A stretch of 39,786 bases of DNA from Gordonia sp. OPL2 (GCF_003797825.1 NZ_RKME01000041.1:1-39786), one strand, 5' to 3'. Counted from the first letter of the stretch, positions 8,105 to 16,332 are shown. Notes: generated by a model from the letters alone, not told the origin. Numbers and translations: made by a program.

Positions 8105-9211
8105 CTATGCCGTGGAGTCCTGGGTGCCTCGACATAACCGGGGCACAACGACCTCCTGCACCGGCGAACCCCACCCCCACGGCGGGTCCGGGATGTCGCG
8201 GCGCAGGGTCGGCGCTACGGCGGACTGGAAAAGTTCGAGACTCGCCCGATGCGCGCTCGGGTCCAGGCCACCGGCGTCGGCATGCAGGTGCATGACCGTG
8301 TGCCCGAACTGCTCGTGGTAGCGGTGAACCTTGTCGATGATCTGCTCCGGACTCCCGATCAACGCCGACGAGCGCTCCACAAAGTCTTCGAGGGTCGAGA
8401 ACACGGGAGTCACCCCGAGCCGTTCCTGAAACGCCAGGTAGCCCGCGTACACGGGCCGGTAGGCGTCGACAGCGTCCTGGGACCGCGCGGCGACGTGGAA
8501 CCCGGCCGTGCCCGCTCCAACGGCGATCGTCGACGGATTGTGGCCGTGGTGTTCCCAACGCTCGCGGTAGCGGCGGATGAGCTCGGCGTACGGCTCGATC
8601 GGGTTGGTGACGTTCGCCGAGAACAACGGATCACCCACGCGCGCAGCCAACTCGACTGACTCAAGGCTGGTGGCACTGCCATGCCAGATCCGGATCGGCT
8701 GCTGAAACGGCAACGGCCAGACCTCGGCGTCGTGCAACGGCGGACGAAATCGTGTGTCGGCGGTGATCCGGTTCTCGTGCCACAGCCGGCGGAACACGTC
8801 GAACGACTCGGCGTTGCGTTCCCACTGTTCCTCCGGGCTGACGCGGAACAGTTCCCGCTGCGCGGCACCGTTGCCCTTGCCGATGATCAGTTCCAGACGC
8901 CCACCCGCGAGGTGATCGAGTGTGGCGTAGTCCTCATACGCCCGCACCGGATCGAGCAGGGACAACGTCGTGACGGCAGTGAACAGCCGGATGTGTTCGG
9001 TGAGTGCAGCGATGTGGCTCAGCACGACGGGCGGCGACGACGAGATGAATGGTCGCTCGTGCCGCTCCCCCACTCCGAATCCGTCGAAGCCGAGTTCCTC
9101 GGCGAGAACAGCACTCTCGACGACGTCGTGGAAGCGTTCGGCTGTGGTCTTCGGTAGTCCGGTCGTCGGGTCCGGGCTGTGGGTGATCAGTGTGATCGTG
9201 ATGAATCGCAT
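8105..9211 (-). CDS. LLM-class flavin-dependent monooxygenase (luciferase-like)
   Basis: 368 residues from the ATG at 9211, 13 bp after the solute-binding protein stop. The sequence has the bacterial-luciferase-like TIM-barrel features: EELGFDGFGVGERH, a conserved run SSSPPVVLSHIAALT, TTLSLLDPVRAYEDYATLDH and GGRLELIIGKGNG. It resembles the family annotated as CE1758-type FMN-dependent monooxygenases. Such enzymes use reduced FMN and O2 and many cleave C-S or C-N bonds. No flavin reductase lies in the window. It is the last gene of an operon with an amino-acid-type ABC importer, which suggests that the importer brings in the substrate, perhaps an organosulfur or modified amino acid. That link is inferred from gene order only. 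Confidence 0.9.
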   Translation of the reverse strand: MRFITITLITHSPDPTTGLPKTTAERFHDVVESAVLAEELGFDGFGVGERHERPFISSSPPVVLSHIAALTEHIRLFTAVTTLSLLDPVRAYEDYATLDHLAGGRLELIIGKGNGAAQRELFRVSPEEQWERNAESFDVFRRLWHENRITADTRFRPPLHDAEVWPLPFQQPIRIWHGSATSLESVELAARVGDPLFSANVTNPIEPYAELIRRYRERWEHHGHNPSTIAVGAGTAGFHVAARSQDAVDAYRPVYAGYLAFQERLGVTPVFSTLEDFVERSSALIGSPEQIIDKVHRYHEQFGHTVMHLHADAGGLDPSAHRASLELFQSAVAPTLRRDIPDPPWGWGSPVQEVVVPRLCRGTQDSTA

Positions 9212-9224
9212 CGGGTCCCGACCG

Positions 9225-10157
9225 TCAGAACGTGGTGGGCGGGTTGACGACGGAACGATCGATCTTGGTGTCCGGGACATCCCATTTCGCAAAGATCTTC
9301 GCGTAGTCGCCGGTCTCGATCAGTTTGTTCACCGCGTCGGACAGCGCCGGCGCCAACGGCGAGCCCTTCGCGGTCACGAAACCGACCGGTGTGGAACTGA
9401 TCTGGCCCAGGAACTTCGTGCCCTCGATGTGCTTCTCGTCGTACTTCAACGACAGCGTCGGGCCGAAGTAGATGTCGACCTTGCCGTTGGCCAGCCCGAG
9501 GAAGATCGGCGCAGTGTCCGCGAAATACTGTACGGTCCAGGGCTTCTTACCGGCTGCCGCGCACTTTCCCACCTGGGAGGACAGCAGCGTCTGGAATGTC
9601 GACCCGGGTGTCGTGGCGATGGTGTAGCCGCACACGTCGGTGATCGACGTGGCCTTGTCGAGGACGACGTCGGAGGCGGCGAGGAAGCCCTGGCCGTCGT
9701 TGAGGTAGGTGGCGAAATCGACGACCTGCTCGCGTGCCCGGGTCGCGCCGAAATTGGCCTGTCCCACCTGATATTTGCCGTTCTCGACGGCGGGAAGGAT
9801 CGTCGCGAACGTACCGTTCTCCACGGTCAGTCGGACGCCGAGGACCTTGGCCACCGCGTTGCGGAGGTCGACGTCGAGGCCAACGTCCTTGCCGTTGACC
9901 TGACCGCCGTGAGGTAGTTGCGATGTCCCCGGCTGCGGCGGCGTCCCGACGGTGAGTGTGCCGGCTGCGCGGATCTCCGCGGGCAGTTCGTTGCGGATCG
10001 CGGGGTCGGCGGTCACCGAGGACACGACGTCCTGTGTCGGGATCGCGGTGGTCGCCTCGTCGGTGGTGGCATCGGACGAGCCACACGCGCCCAGGGTGAG
10101 CACGGTGATGACCGTGGCGACGGCGGCAAGTGGTCGCGCCAGGGGGTGTCGGAACAC
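9225..10157 (-). CDS. ABC transporter solute-binding lipoprotein (amino-acid type)
   Basis: 310 residues from a GTG at 10157, preceded by GAGAGG; the longer frame to 10319 runs into the ATPase gene. The N-terminus is a lipoprotein signal with lipobox L-G-A-C (Cys25). The mature part is a family-3 (polar amino acid) binding protein: GTLTVGTPPQPGTS, GLDVDLRNAVAKVLGVRL, FGATRAREQVVDFATYL and a C-terminal GDYAKIFAKWDV. Two cysteines in the second lobe (in VCGYTI and GKCAAAGKK) may form a disulfide. It lies 37 bp behind the ATPase gene in a permease, ATPase, binding protein, monooxygenase operon. The ligand is not predictable from sequence. Confidence 0.92.
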   Translation of the reverse strand: MFRHPLARPLAAVATVITVLTLGACGSSDATTDEATTAIPTQDVVSSVTADPAIRNELPAEIRAAGTLTVGTPPQPGTSQLPHGGQVNGKDVGLDVDLRNAVAKVLGVRLTVENGTFATILPAVENGKYQVGQANFGATRAREQVVDFATYLNDGQGFLAASDVVLDKATSITDVCGYTIATTPGSTFQTLLSSQVGKCAAAGKKPWTVQYFADTAPIFLGLANGKVDIYFGPTLSLKYDEKHIEGTKFLGQISSTPVGFVTAKGSPLAPALSDAVNKLIETGDYAKIFAKWDVPDTKIDRSVVNPPTTF

Positions 10158-10194
10158 GACGGGGTCCTCTCGGGTGATGGGCTGAACGGTCGGG

Positions 10195-10989
10195 TCACAG
10201 AACCGCGGACAGGAAGGCTTTCGCTCGTTCGTTTCTCGGTGTGTCGATCGCCTGGGACGGCGGTCCAGATTCGACGATGCGGCCGTCGTCGAGAAACACT
10301 GCGGTGTCGGCGACCTCACGCGCGAAGCCGATCTCGTGGGTGACCACGATCATCGTCATCCCGCTGGCGGCGAGATCGCGGATCACCGCGAGGACCTCGC
10401 CCACGAGTTCGGGGTCGAGCGCACTTGTCGGTTCGTCGAACAGCATGAGGCGCGGCTTCAGAGCGAGGGCGCGTGCGATCGCCACGCGCTGTTGTTGACC
10501 ACCGGAGAGCTGACGCGGGTACGAGCTCTCGCGACCGTCGAGTCCGACACGGGCCAGCAGTTCACGGGCGGTCCCGACGGCGTCGCGTTTGGGGACGCCG
10601 GCCGCGACCGGACCTTCGATCACGTTGTCCACCACCGACAGATGACCGAAGAGGTTGAACTGCTGGAAGACCATTCCGATCGAGGTGCGTTGTCGGGCGA
10701 TGTCGCGGGGTGACAGTTCGTGCAGCGCTGCGCCGGATCGGCGGTATCCGATGATGTCGCCATCGACCTCGACGAACCCCGCGTCGGGCTTCTCCAGATG
10801 GTTGATGCAGCGCAGCAGCGTGGACTTTCCCGATCCGGAGGCTCCGAGCAGCGCGGTCACCTCGCCCTCCGCGACGTCGAGGTCGATCCCGTCGAGCACC
10901 CGCTGCAGTCCGAAGTGCTTCGTCAGTCCGCGGATTCGGACGAGCGGCCACCGGTCGCTCGTCCTCGTCGGGTCTTCGGTGCGGCTCAC
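10195..10989 (-). CDS. ABC transporter ATP-binding protein (polar amino acid type)
   Basis: 264 residues. All nucleotide-binding motifs are intact: Walker A GASGSGKST, Q-loop MVFQQFNLFGH, signature LSGGQQQR, Walker B LMLFDEPTSALD and the switch His in VVTHEIGFA. The Q-loop and the closing IVESGPPSQ are typical of the HisP/GlnQ group. The start is a GTG at 10989 that overlaps the permease stop (GTGA, 10986-10989), so the two are translationally coupled. It energises import through the permease encoded upstream, on the inner face of the membrane. No unusual features. Confidence 0.95.
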   Translation of the reverse strand: MSRTEDPTRTSDRWPLVRIRGLTKHFGLQRVLDGIDLDVAEGEVTALLGASGSGKSTLLRCINHLEKPDAGFVEVDGDIIGYRRSGAALHELSPRDIARQRTSIGMVFQQFNLFGHLSVVDNVIEGPVAAGVPKRDAVGTARELLARVGLDGRESSYPRQLSGGQQQRVAIARALALKPRLMLFDEPTSALDPELVGEVLAVIRDLAASGMTMIVVTHEIGFAREVADTAVFLDDGRIVESGPPSQAIDTPRNERAKAFLSAVL

Positions 10990-11996
10990 GCGCGTGCCTT
11001 CCGGTCGAGGTCGCGGAGGTTGGCGCGCAACCGGCCGAAGATTGTCAGGTTCTCGGTCACGATCCGTCGGAAGCCGCCCGGCCGGTCACCGCGGGTCCCG
11101 CGCGAGTAGTGCCGTTCCACGAAGTACTGCCCGATCGAGAGGATGCTGGTCACGATGATGTACCAGATCGTGGCGACCATGAGGAGGGGCAGGATGCGGT
11201 AGTTCTGCTGGTAGATCAGCTGGACAGAGTAGAGCAGATCCTGCACCGCGATCACGCTGACGATCGAGGTCGCCTTGAGCAGTCCGATGAGCATGTTGCC
11301 CGACGCCGGGACGATGGCCGGCATCGCCTGCGGGAGGACGATCCGCCGGAAGATCCGGAACCGGCTCAGGCCCAGAGCTTCCGCCGCCTCTGTCTGACCC
11401 CGGTCGACCGACAGGATGCCGCCGCGAACGATCTCGGCCGAGAATGCCGCCACGTCGATGGTGAGCCCGACGAATGCCGCGAGTACTCCGCTGAAGAGGT
11501 GCGCAGTCTCGGCTGTCACTAACTCCGGGCCGAACGGGATTCCCAGTGAGAGCTTCGGATACAGCGACGCGAGTTCATACCAGAACAGGATCTGCACGAG
11601 CGGCGGCACGGATCGTACAATCCAGACATATCCGAAGCTGAGTGAGCTGAGGATCTTGTTGGAGGACAGTCGCATCGCGGCGAGGCCGATCCCGAGGACG
11701 AAGCCGCACACCATGACGGAGGCGGTGAGCCACAGCGTCAGGACCAAACCATCGAGGATCGAGCGGGACAGGAAGTACTTTCCGACCACCGGCCACTGGA
11801 ATCGCTCATTGGTGACCAGGGTGTTGATCAGCATGGCCATCAGCACAAGCAGGACCGCCGTGATCACCCACTGCCCCGGGCGTCGTGCGCGAACGAGTCT
11901 GGCGGTCAGCAGGCGTGCGTCGTCTGGACCTTCGGCCAGCGGATGCCCGGGCTCGGTCGCAACGGCCGCGGCAGCGGGCAGCGTTCGTGTGGCCAT
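10986..11996 (-). CDS. ABC transporter permease (amino-acid type)
   Basis: 336 residues from the ATG at 11996, with a purine-rich GGGGTGAGGG just upstream. The frame stays open far upstream, but that part is antisense shadow of the LtrA-like gene. After a 40-residue cytoplasmic N-terminus there are about six membrane segments, with the His/Glu/Gln-family start LDGLVLTLWLTASVM. The EAA loop reads QTEAAEALGLSRFRIFRRIVLPQA and contacts the ATPase. A single permease gene implies a homodimer. It is the first gene of the four-gene operon; the 95 bp upstream hold a TAGCCT box (minus strand, 12066-12061) that may be a -10, but no clear -35. No riboswitch was recognised. Confidence 0.93.
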   Translation of the reverse strand: MATRTLPAAAAVATEPGHPLAEGPDDARLLTARLVRARRPGQWVITAVLLVLMAMLINTLVTNERFQWPVVGKYFLSRSILDGLVLTLWLTASVMVCGFVLGIGLAAMRLSSNKILSSLSFGYVWIVRSVPPLVQILFWYELASLYPKLSLGIPFGPELVTAETAHLFSGVLAAFVGLTIDVAAFSAEIVRGGILSVDRGQTEAAEALGLSRFRIFRRIVLPQAMPAIVPASGNMLIGLLKATSIVSVIAVQDLLYSVQLIYQQNYRILPLLMVATIWYIIVTSILSIGQYFVERHYSRGTRGDRPGGFRRIVTENLTIFGRLRANLRDLDRKARA

Positions 11997-12091
11997 TCCC
12001 TCACCCCTTCCCTGGCAGGACCGGGGGATCGAGTGTCGCCGCCCCCGCCACTTGTTTGGGAGGCTAACGACCACGGGCCACCTACCCGAGG

Positions 12092-13279
12092 CTATAAATC
12101 GTTGCGATCCAAAGGTGTTGTCGGGTTGCTGTCCGGAAGCGGCGGCCGCAGGACGAGCACGACGACGATCGCGATCAGGAACACTGCGGTCAATGCGAAC
12201 GGGATCGGGATGATCGGGTCGAGCAGCACGAGCAGCGCGCCGACCGGCACGACGGTGTTGACGACGCGATCGGCGTTGTCGCGGATCGCGATCCACCAGA
12301 TGCCGAGGATGAACACGGCGATCGGGATGGTGACGGTGAACGATGCCTGCGTCTCGGTCAGTTCGCTGTGGTGGGTGAGGGCGTCGATCTCGACCTCGAT
12401 TCCCGCGGAGAATGCTCCCGCCGCGGCGAAGACGAAATAGTGGACATACCCGTACCGAAGGGATTCGGCCAGTGAACCGATCGCGCGGTGATGCGGCGGC
12501 CAGAAGTAGATCCACCAGAGCGCAGCCGTGGCAATGAAGGTGAGGATCGCGATCGAGATGAGCGGTGCGAGTTCCTGGTCGCTGTGCAACGCCTCGATGA
12601 TGGCGTTCGACGACGCGAGGAGGCTCTCGCCCAACAGGATGAGGGTGAAGAGACCGTAGCGTTCGGTGATGTGATGCGGATGCCAGGGAGTGTTGCCCTG
12701 TCGCTCGGCGATCACCGGGACCGCGAGCTCTGCGCCCACCAGCACGATGAACCCGATCGTCGCCGGGGCACCGGATGGGACGAGCAGCCACAGCAGCCAG
12801 AGCACCTGGACGAATGCGATACCGCCGGCGTAGATCTGGGTTGTGCGGCGTTGATCGCCTGCCGATCGCGACGCCCGCAACCACTGCGCGACCATCGCGA
12901 CACGCATGATCACATAGCCGACGACGACGATCACGTAGTCGTGGTCGACGTACGCGGGCTCGATCCCGGCCGCCAGCACCAGCACTCCGGCCATCTGGAC
13001 GAAGGTCAGGACCCGGTAGAGCCAGTCGTCGGTGCCGAACGACGTGGCGAACCAGGTGAAGTTCATCCACGCCCACCAGATCGCAAAGAACACCAGCGCA
13101 TACGACGTCAGGCCGTCGACGATGTGGTTCTCGGTGAGGGCGTGATGCAGTTGGACGGCCGCGATGCTGACCGCGACCACGAAGACGAGGTCGAAGAAGA
13201 GTTCGAGAGTGCTTGCGGTGCGGCCGGGTTCCTCCGGGTCGCGGGGGCGCATGGCGGTCAGGTGAAAACGTGTGGTCAT
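12092..13279 (-). CDS. Low-temperature-requirement A (LtrA) family membrane protein
   Basis: 395 residues from the ATG at 13279 with a GGAG site; an ATG at 13324 would add 15 residues but has a poorer site. The family marks are visible: LELFFDLVFVVAVS after the first 25 residues, FTWFATSFGTDDWLYR, and HHITERYGLFTLILLGESLL near the middle. About 12 hydrophobic segments follow one another. The founding member was reported as needed for growth of Listeria at low temperature; the biochemical role of the family is not known. It lies 95 bp upstream of the ABC operon on the same strand and may or may not be cotranscribed with it. Confidence 0.9.
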   Translation of the reverse strand: MTTRFHLTAMRPRDPEEPGRTASTLELFFDLVFVVAVSIAAVQLHHALTENHIVDGLTSYALVFFAIWWAWMNFTWFATSFGTDDWLYRVLTFVQMAGVLVLAAGIEPAYVDHDYVIVVVGYVIMRVAMVAQWLRASRSAGDQRRTTQIYAGGIAFVQVLWLLWLLVPSGAPATIGFIVLVGAELAVPVIAERQGNTPWHPHHITERYGLFTLILLGESLLASSNAIIEALHSDQELAPLISIAILTFIATAALWWIYFWPPHHRAIGSLAESLRYGYVHYFVFAAAGAFSAGIEVEIDALTHHSELTETQASFTVTIPIAVFILGIWWIAIRDNADRVVNTVVPVGALLVLLDPIIPIPFALTAVFLIAIVVVLVLRPPLPDSNPTTPLDRNDL

Positions 13280-13380
13280 CGCTCCGGGTTCCTGATCAGT
13301 GCGAGTGGTGGTGAGGCGAATCATGCCATCGGCCGGCGACGTCCCGCCGAGGACGCCGCCGGCCGATGCTCACTACGCGT

Positions 13381-14208
13381 TCAGTTGCCGCCGTCACCGC
13401 CGTCCGGTGCGTCGGTGGTCGTCGGAGCGTCGTCGGGAGCCGGTGCGTTCTCCGTATCGGGGGTGTCGTCGCCGGCGCCCTGGTTCGGGTTGGTGCAGAT
13501 CGAACCCTCGCACGGCACGTAACGGTTGGCGCCGTCGGGACTCTTGATCGCGTTCGACCCGACATAGGTTCCCTGCGGGCACGCCGGGTCCTGGTTCTGC
13601 GCGCAGTACTCCTGCGACTGGTTGTTGCCGGTCGACCCGTCGGCACCGGTCGGGCCGCCGTTCACCGGCTTGCCGTTGGCGTCCCATGCACCGGTCCCCT
13701 CACCGCCGCCATGGTTCGGGTTGGTGCAGATCGTGCCCTCGCACTTCACGTACGAGTGGCTGCCGTCCGGATTCTTGATGGCGTTCGCCGCCACGTAACT
13801 GTTCTTCGGACATGCCGGATCCTGGTTGCGCGCACAGTATTCCTGCGTCTTGTTGTTGCCGGTCGACCCGTCCGCGCCGGTGGGACCCCCGTTCACCGGA
13901 TTGCCGTTGGCATCCCACGATCCGCTCTTTGCGTGCGCTGCCACGTGCACACCCAGATAACTGCCGGTCGGGCACTTCGCGTCCTTGTTGTGGGCACAGT
14001 AGTCCTTGGTCAGGTTCGATCCCGTCGACCCATCCGATCCCGCCGGACCACCGTTGACCGGTTTGCCTTCCGCATCCCACGATCCTCCGGCGTTCTGCAC
14101 ACTCGTCGACGTCGTCGACGACTCCGAGGAGTCGCTCGAACCGGAACAGCCCGCCACGATCAGACACAGGGCGAACAGGGCGGCCACTGCCGCGAACACA
14201 CGCTTCAC
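13381..14208 (-). CDS. Lipoprotein with three Cys-containing WDA-G-PVNGGP repeats
   Basis: 275 residues from a GTG at 14208 preceded by GGAGGTG. Residues 1-21 are a lipoprotein signal with lipobox V-A-G-C (Cys21), then a Ser/Thr linker. Three tandem repeats follow: 43-96, 97-173 and 174-247. Each begins (S/A)WDA-x-G-x-PVNGGP-x-G-x-DGSTG and continues (D/E)YCA-x-N-x-D-x-x-CP. Repeats 2 and 3 add a second Cys pair in Y-V-x-CEG-x-ICTNPN, which repeat 1 lacks. The ten mature non-lipid cysteines (71, 79, 125, 133, 156, 161, 202, 210, 233, 238) suggest one disulfide per half-repeat. The tail is acidic and Pro/Thr-rich. I do not recognise the repeat. A surface binding or structural role is possible but unproven. 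Confidence 0.85.
   Translation of the reverse strand: MKRVFAAVAALFALCLIVAGCSGSSDSSESSTTSTSVQNAGGSWDAEGKPVNGGPAGSDGSTGSNLTKDYCAHNKDAKCPTGSYLGVHVAAHAKSGSWDANGNPVNGGPTGADGSTGNNKTQEYCARNQDPACPKNSYVAANAIKNPDGSHSYVKCEGTICTNPNHGGGEGTGAWDANGKPVNGGPTGADGSTGNNQSQEYCAQNQDPACPQGTYVGSNAIKSPDGANRYVPCEGSICTNPNQGAGDDTPDTENAPAPDDAPTTTDAPDGGDGGN
13468..14082 (-). repeat. Three tandem in-frame repeats within the lipoprotein gene
   Basis: Repeat 1 spans 14082-13921, repeat 2 13920-13690 and repeat 3 13689-13468 (read on the minus strand). Repeats 2 and 3 are the most alike at both protein and DNA level, so they look like the newer duplication. Repeat 1 is about 23 codons shorter because it lacks the second Cys-pair segment. 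Confidence 0.85.
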
Positions 14209-14367
14209 CTCAACACCTCCGGTAGTACCGCCCGAACTGGCGGGTTCACGACAGCAATGCCGCCGTCCGGGATATCCAAGCACGGATGAAGCGGGTATAC
14301 GCGACGGTCAAGGACAATTTGTCGCCGCACAGACCCCGGTTGTGGGCCACAGGCTCGAGCCAACTAC

Positions 14368-14404
14368 GAACCCCTACCAAGCACTAGCTTGGTTTGCTAG
14401 GTTC
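14368..14404 (+). promoter_or_regulatory. Promoter and operator-like dyad upstream of the DUF3556 gene
   Basis: A perfect 7-bp dyad, ACCAAGC-ACTA-GCTTGGT, covers 14376-14393. A second pair, CTAGC-N7-GCTAG, overlaps it at 14384-14400, and GAACC (14368) pairs with GGTTC (14400). A TAGGTT -10 candidate (14398-14403) ends 7 nt before the GTG start, so the dyad would sit between -35 and -10, ideal for a repressor. The half-sites ACCAAG/CTTGGT match those of the mycobacterial TetR repressor KstR2 (AnCAAGnnCTTGnT), but are spaced 6 bp rather than 2. Confidence 0.6.
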
Positions 14405-14410
14405 CCAACG

Positions 14411-16138
14411 GTGGGATTCCTGAAGCAGACGACCCCCGACATCGACTTCCCGACCTGGAGTCAGGGCACACGCGCGGAGAAGATCCGCCCGATGGCCCGG
14501 CACTGGGCGGAGGTGGGGTTCGGGACGCCGGTCGCCCTGCACCTGTTCTACGTCGGCAAGATCCTCGCCTACATCGCGGTCGGATGGATCATCGTCGTCC
14601 TCACTCCCGGCATCGACGGCCTCTTCGACGTCACGTCGTGGTACGCCGAGCCGATCGTGTTCCAGAAGGTCGTGCTCTACACGATGCTGTTCGAGGTCGT
14701 CGGCCTCGGCTGCGGGTTCGGGCCGCTGAACAACCGCTTCTTCCCGCCACTCGGTTCCATCCTGTACTGGCTGCGGCCCAAGACGATTCGACAGCCACCG
14801 TGGCCGCGCATCCCGATGACCGCGGGCGACACCCGCCAACCGTTCGACGCCCTGCTCTACGGAGCGTTGATCGTGATGATCGTGGTGGCGCTGTTCAGCT
14901 CGGGCACCGGGCCGGTTCCGGCCCTCGACACGACCGTCGGGATGTTGCCGCACTGGGAGATCTGGGTGATCCTCGCGTTGCTGGCGGCCATCGGCCTGCG
15001 CGACAAGACGGTGTTCCTGGCGGCTCGCGGTGAGGTGTACGGCGCGCTGACGGTGACCTTCCTGTTCACCGGCGTGGACATGATCATCGGTGCCGAACTG
15101 GTGTTCCTGTGTATCTGGCTGGGTGCCGCGACGTCGAAGCTCAACAAGCACTTCCCGTTCGTGATCGCCACGATGATGTCGAACAATCCGATCTGGCGGT
15201 CGCCGACGATCAAGCGCAAGTTCTTCGAGGACTTCCCCGATGATCTCCGTCCCGGCCGGCGGTCACGCTGGATCGCTCACTTCTCCACTGCCGTCGAAGG
15301 TCTCGTGCCGATCGTGCTGTTCTTCTCTCACGGCGGCTGGTTGACCGCCGTGGCCGCGATCATCATGCTGATCTTCCACTTCGGCATCCTGTCGGCGATT
15401 CCGATGGGTGTGCCGCTGGAATGGAACGTCTTCATGATGTTCGGCGTCGTCGCGCTGTTCGTCGGGCACCCCGACATCGGTCTCGGCGATCTCACGTCGC
15501 CCTGGCCGATACTGCTGTTCCTGGTCTCGGCCGGCACGGTCGTCGTGGGAAACCTGATGCCGCGCAAGGTGTCCTTCCTCCCCGGTATGCGCTACTACGC
15601 CGGCAACTGGGATACGGGTCTGTGGTGCATCAAGCCGTCGGCGTCGGCGAAGATCGAGAACGGGATCGTCGCGATCGCGTCGATGCCCGCCGCCCAGCTC
15701 GAACGCTTCTACGGGAGTCCCGAGGCGGCACAGATTCCGCTGTACATGGGGTACGCGTTCCGTTCCTTCAACAGTCATGGTCGGGCGCTGTTCACGTTGG
15801 CGCATCGGGCGATGGCCGGCGCGCCAGAAGAGGGCTACGTCTTGACCGATGGCGAGCGGATCTGCAGCACCGCCATGGGTTGGAACTTCGGTGATGGTCA
15901 TCTCTCGAATGAGCAGTTGATCGAATCCCTGCAGCGCCGTTGCCAGTTCGAGCCCGGCGAGGTGCGGATCGTGCTGCTCGATGCGCAGCCGATCCATCGG
16001 CAGACCCAGGAGTATCGCTTGATCGATCCTGCCGTGGGTGAGTTCGAGCGCGGGTTTGTCCGAGTCGCCGATCTCGTGACACGCCAGCCGTGGGACGACC
16101 AGGTCCCGGTGACGGTCACGTGGCGGGCCGACGAGTGA
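14411..16138 (+). CDS. DUF3556-type transmembrane protein
   Basis: 575 residues from a GTG at 14411; there is no ribosome site, and a TAGGTT -10 candidate ends 7 nt upstream, so the mRNA is probably leaderless. The frame is open upstream to 14006 but crosses the lipoprotein gene on the other strand. The start (GFLKQTTPDIDFPTW, then RHWAEVGFGTPVA) matches the actinobacterial family DUF3556 as I know it. About ten membrane segments extend to about residue 390; a soluble domain of about 180 residues follows. The function of this family is unknown; mycolata carry several copies, often near lipid-metabolism genes. The dyad in its promoter implies TetR-like control. A strong hairpin follows the gene. 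Confidence 0.8.
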   Translation: MGFLKQTTPDIDFPTWSQGTRAEKIRPMARHWAEVGFGTPVALHLFYVGKILAYIAVGWIIVVLTPGIDGLFDVTSWYAEPIVFQKVVLYTMLFEVVGLGCGFGPLNNRFFPPLGSILYWLRPKTIRQPPWPRIPMTAGDTRQPFDALLYGALIVMIVVALFSSGTGPVPALDTTVGMLPHWEIWVILALLAAIGLRDKTVFLAARGEVYGALTVTFLFTGVDMIIGAELVFLCIWLGAATSKLNKHFPFVIATMMSNNPIWRSPTIKRKFFEDFPDDLRPGRRSRWIAHFSTAVEGLVPIVLFFSHGGWLTAVAAIIMLIFHFGILSAIPMGVPLEWNVFMMFGVVALFVGHPDIGLGDLTSPWPILLFLVSAGTVVVGNLMPRKVSFLPGMRYYAGNWDTGLWCIKPSASAKIENGIVAIASMPAAQLERFYGSPEAAQIPLYMGYAFRSFNSHGRALFTLAHRAMAGAPEEGYVLTDGERICSTAMGWNFGDGHLSNEQLIESLQRRCQFEPGEVRIVLLDAQPIHRQTQEYRLIDPAVGEFERGFVRVADLVTRQPWDDQVPVTVTWRADE

Positions 16139-16153
16139 TGCCCGCGTCAACGC

Positions 16154-16190
16154 GTTGAATCCTGCTCCGGATTCCGGAGCAGGATTCAAC
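16154..16190. terminator. Perfect 17-bp hairpin, likely bidirectional terminator
   Basis: The arms 16154-16170 and 16174-16190 are exactly complementary (17 bp) around a 3-base ATT loop; two more Watson-Crick pairs and one G-T wobble extend the stem outward. It begins 15 bp after the DUF3556 stop. No T-tract follows on either side, which is common for actinobacterial terminators. It can serve the DUF3556 gene and, from the other side, the small minus-strand gene ending at 16219. Confidence 0.8.
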
Positions 16191-16218
16191 GTGGTCGTCT
16201 CGTGGAGAGCGGATCAGG

Positions 16219-16332
16219 TCACTGCCAGACCCAGATCCAACGGCGCTGACGCTGATCGAACTTGCGTACCCGACGCCGACGGCGCTGCGGAGCGGGGTTG
16301 TTCTTCTGGTTGGTGGTGTGGGTCGGCATCAT
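16219..16332 (-). CDS. Candidate small Arg-rich protein (37 aa)
   Basis: A 38-codon frame starts ATG-ATG at 16332/16329 with AAAGGGG 4 bases upstream and ends TGA at 16219. The product is polar at first (MMPTHTTNQKNNPAPQ), has five consecutive Arg followed by VRKFDQRQRR, and ends WIWVWQ. Net charge is strongly positive. It lies alone in the 320-bp interval between the DUF3556 and VOC genes, with a hairpin just beyond its stop. I recognise no family. The case rests on the ribosome site, the double ATG and the non-random composition; a chance frame cannot be excluded. Confidence 0.45.
   Translation of the reverse strand: MMPTHTTNQKNNPAPQRRRRRVRKFDQRQRRWIWVWQ

Noticed and set aside
8970..9917. 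315-codon plus-strand frame opposite the monooxygenase and binding protein
   Set aside because: Gly/Arg-rich antisense sequence with no recognisable fold; both minus-strand genes are certain.
11997..12091. Riboswitch before the ABC permease
   Set aside because: The GC-rich leader shows no recognisable riboswitch core.
11997..13076. N-terminal extension of the ABC permease
   Set aside because: The frame stays open but is Arg/His-rich shadow of the LtrA-like gene; the ATG at 11996 has a ribosome site and fits the family length.
13366..14289. 307-codon plus-strand frame opposite the repeat lipoprotein
   Set aside because: The minus strand has a signal peptide, a lipobox and conserved repeats; the plus frame only mirrors the repeated DNA.
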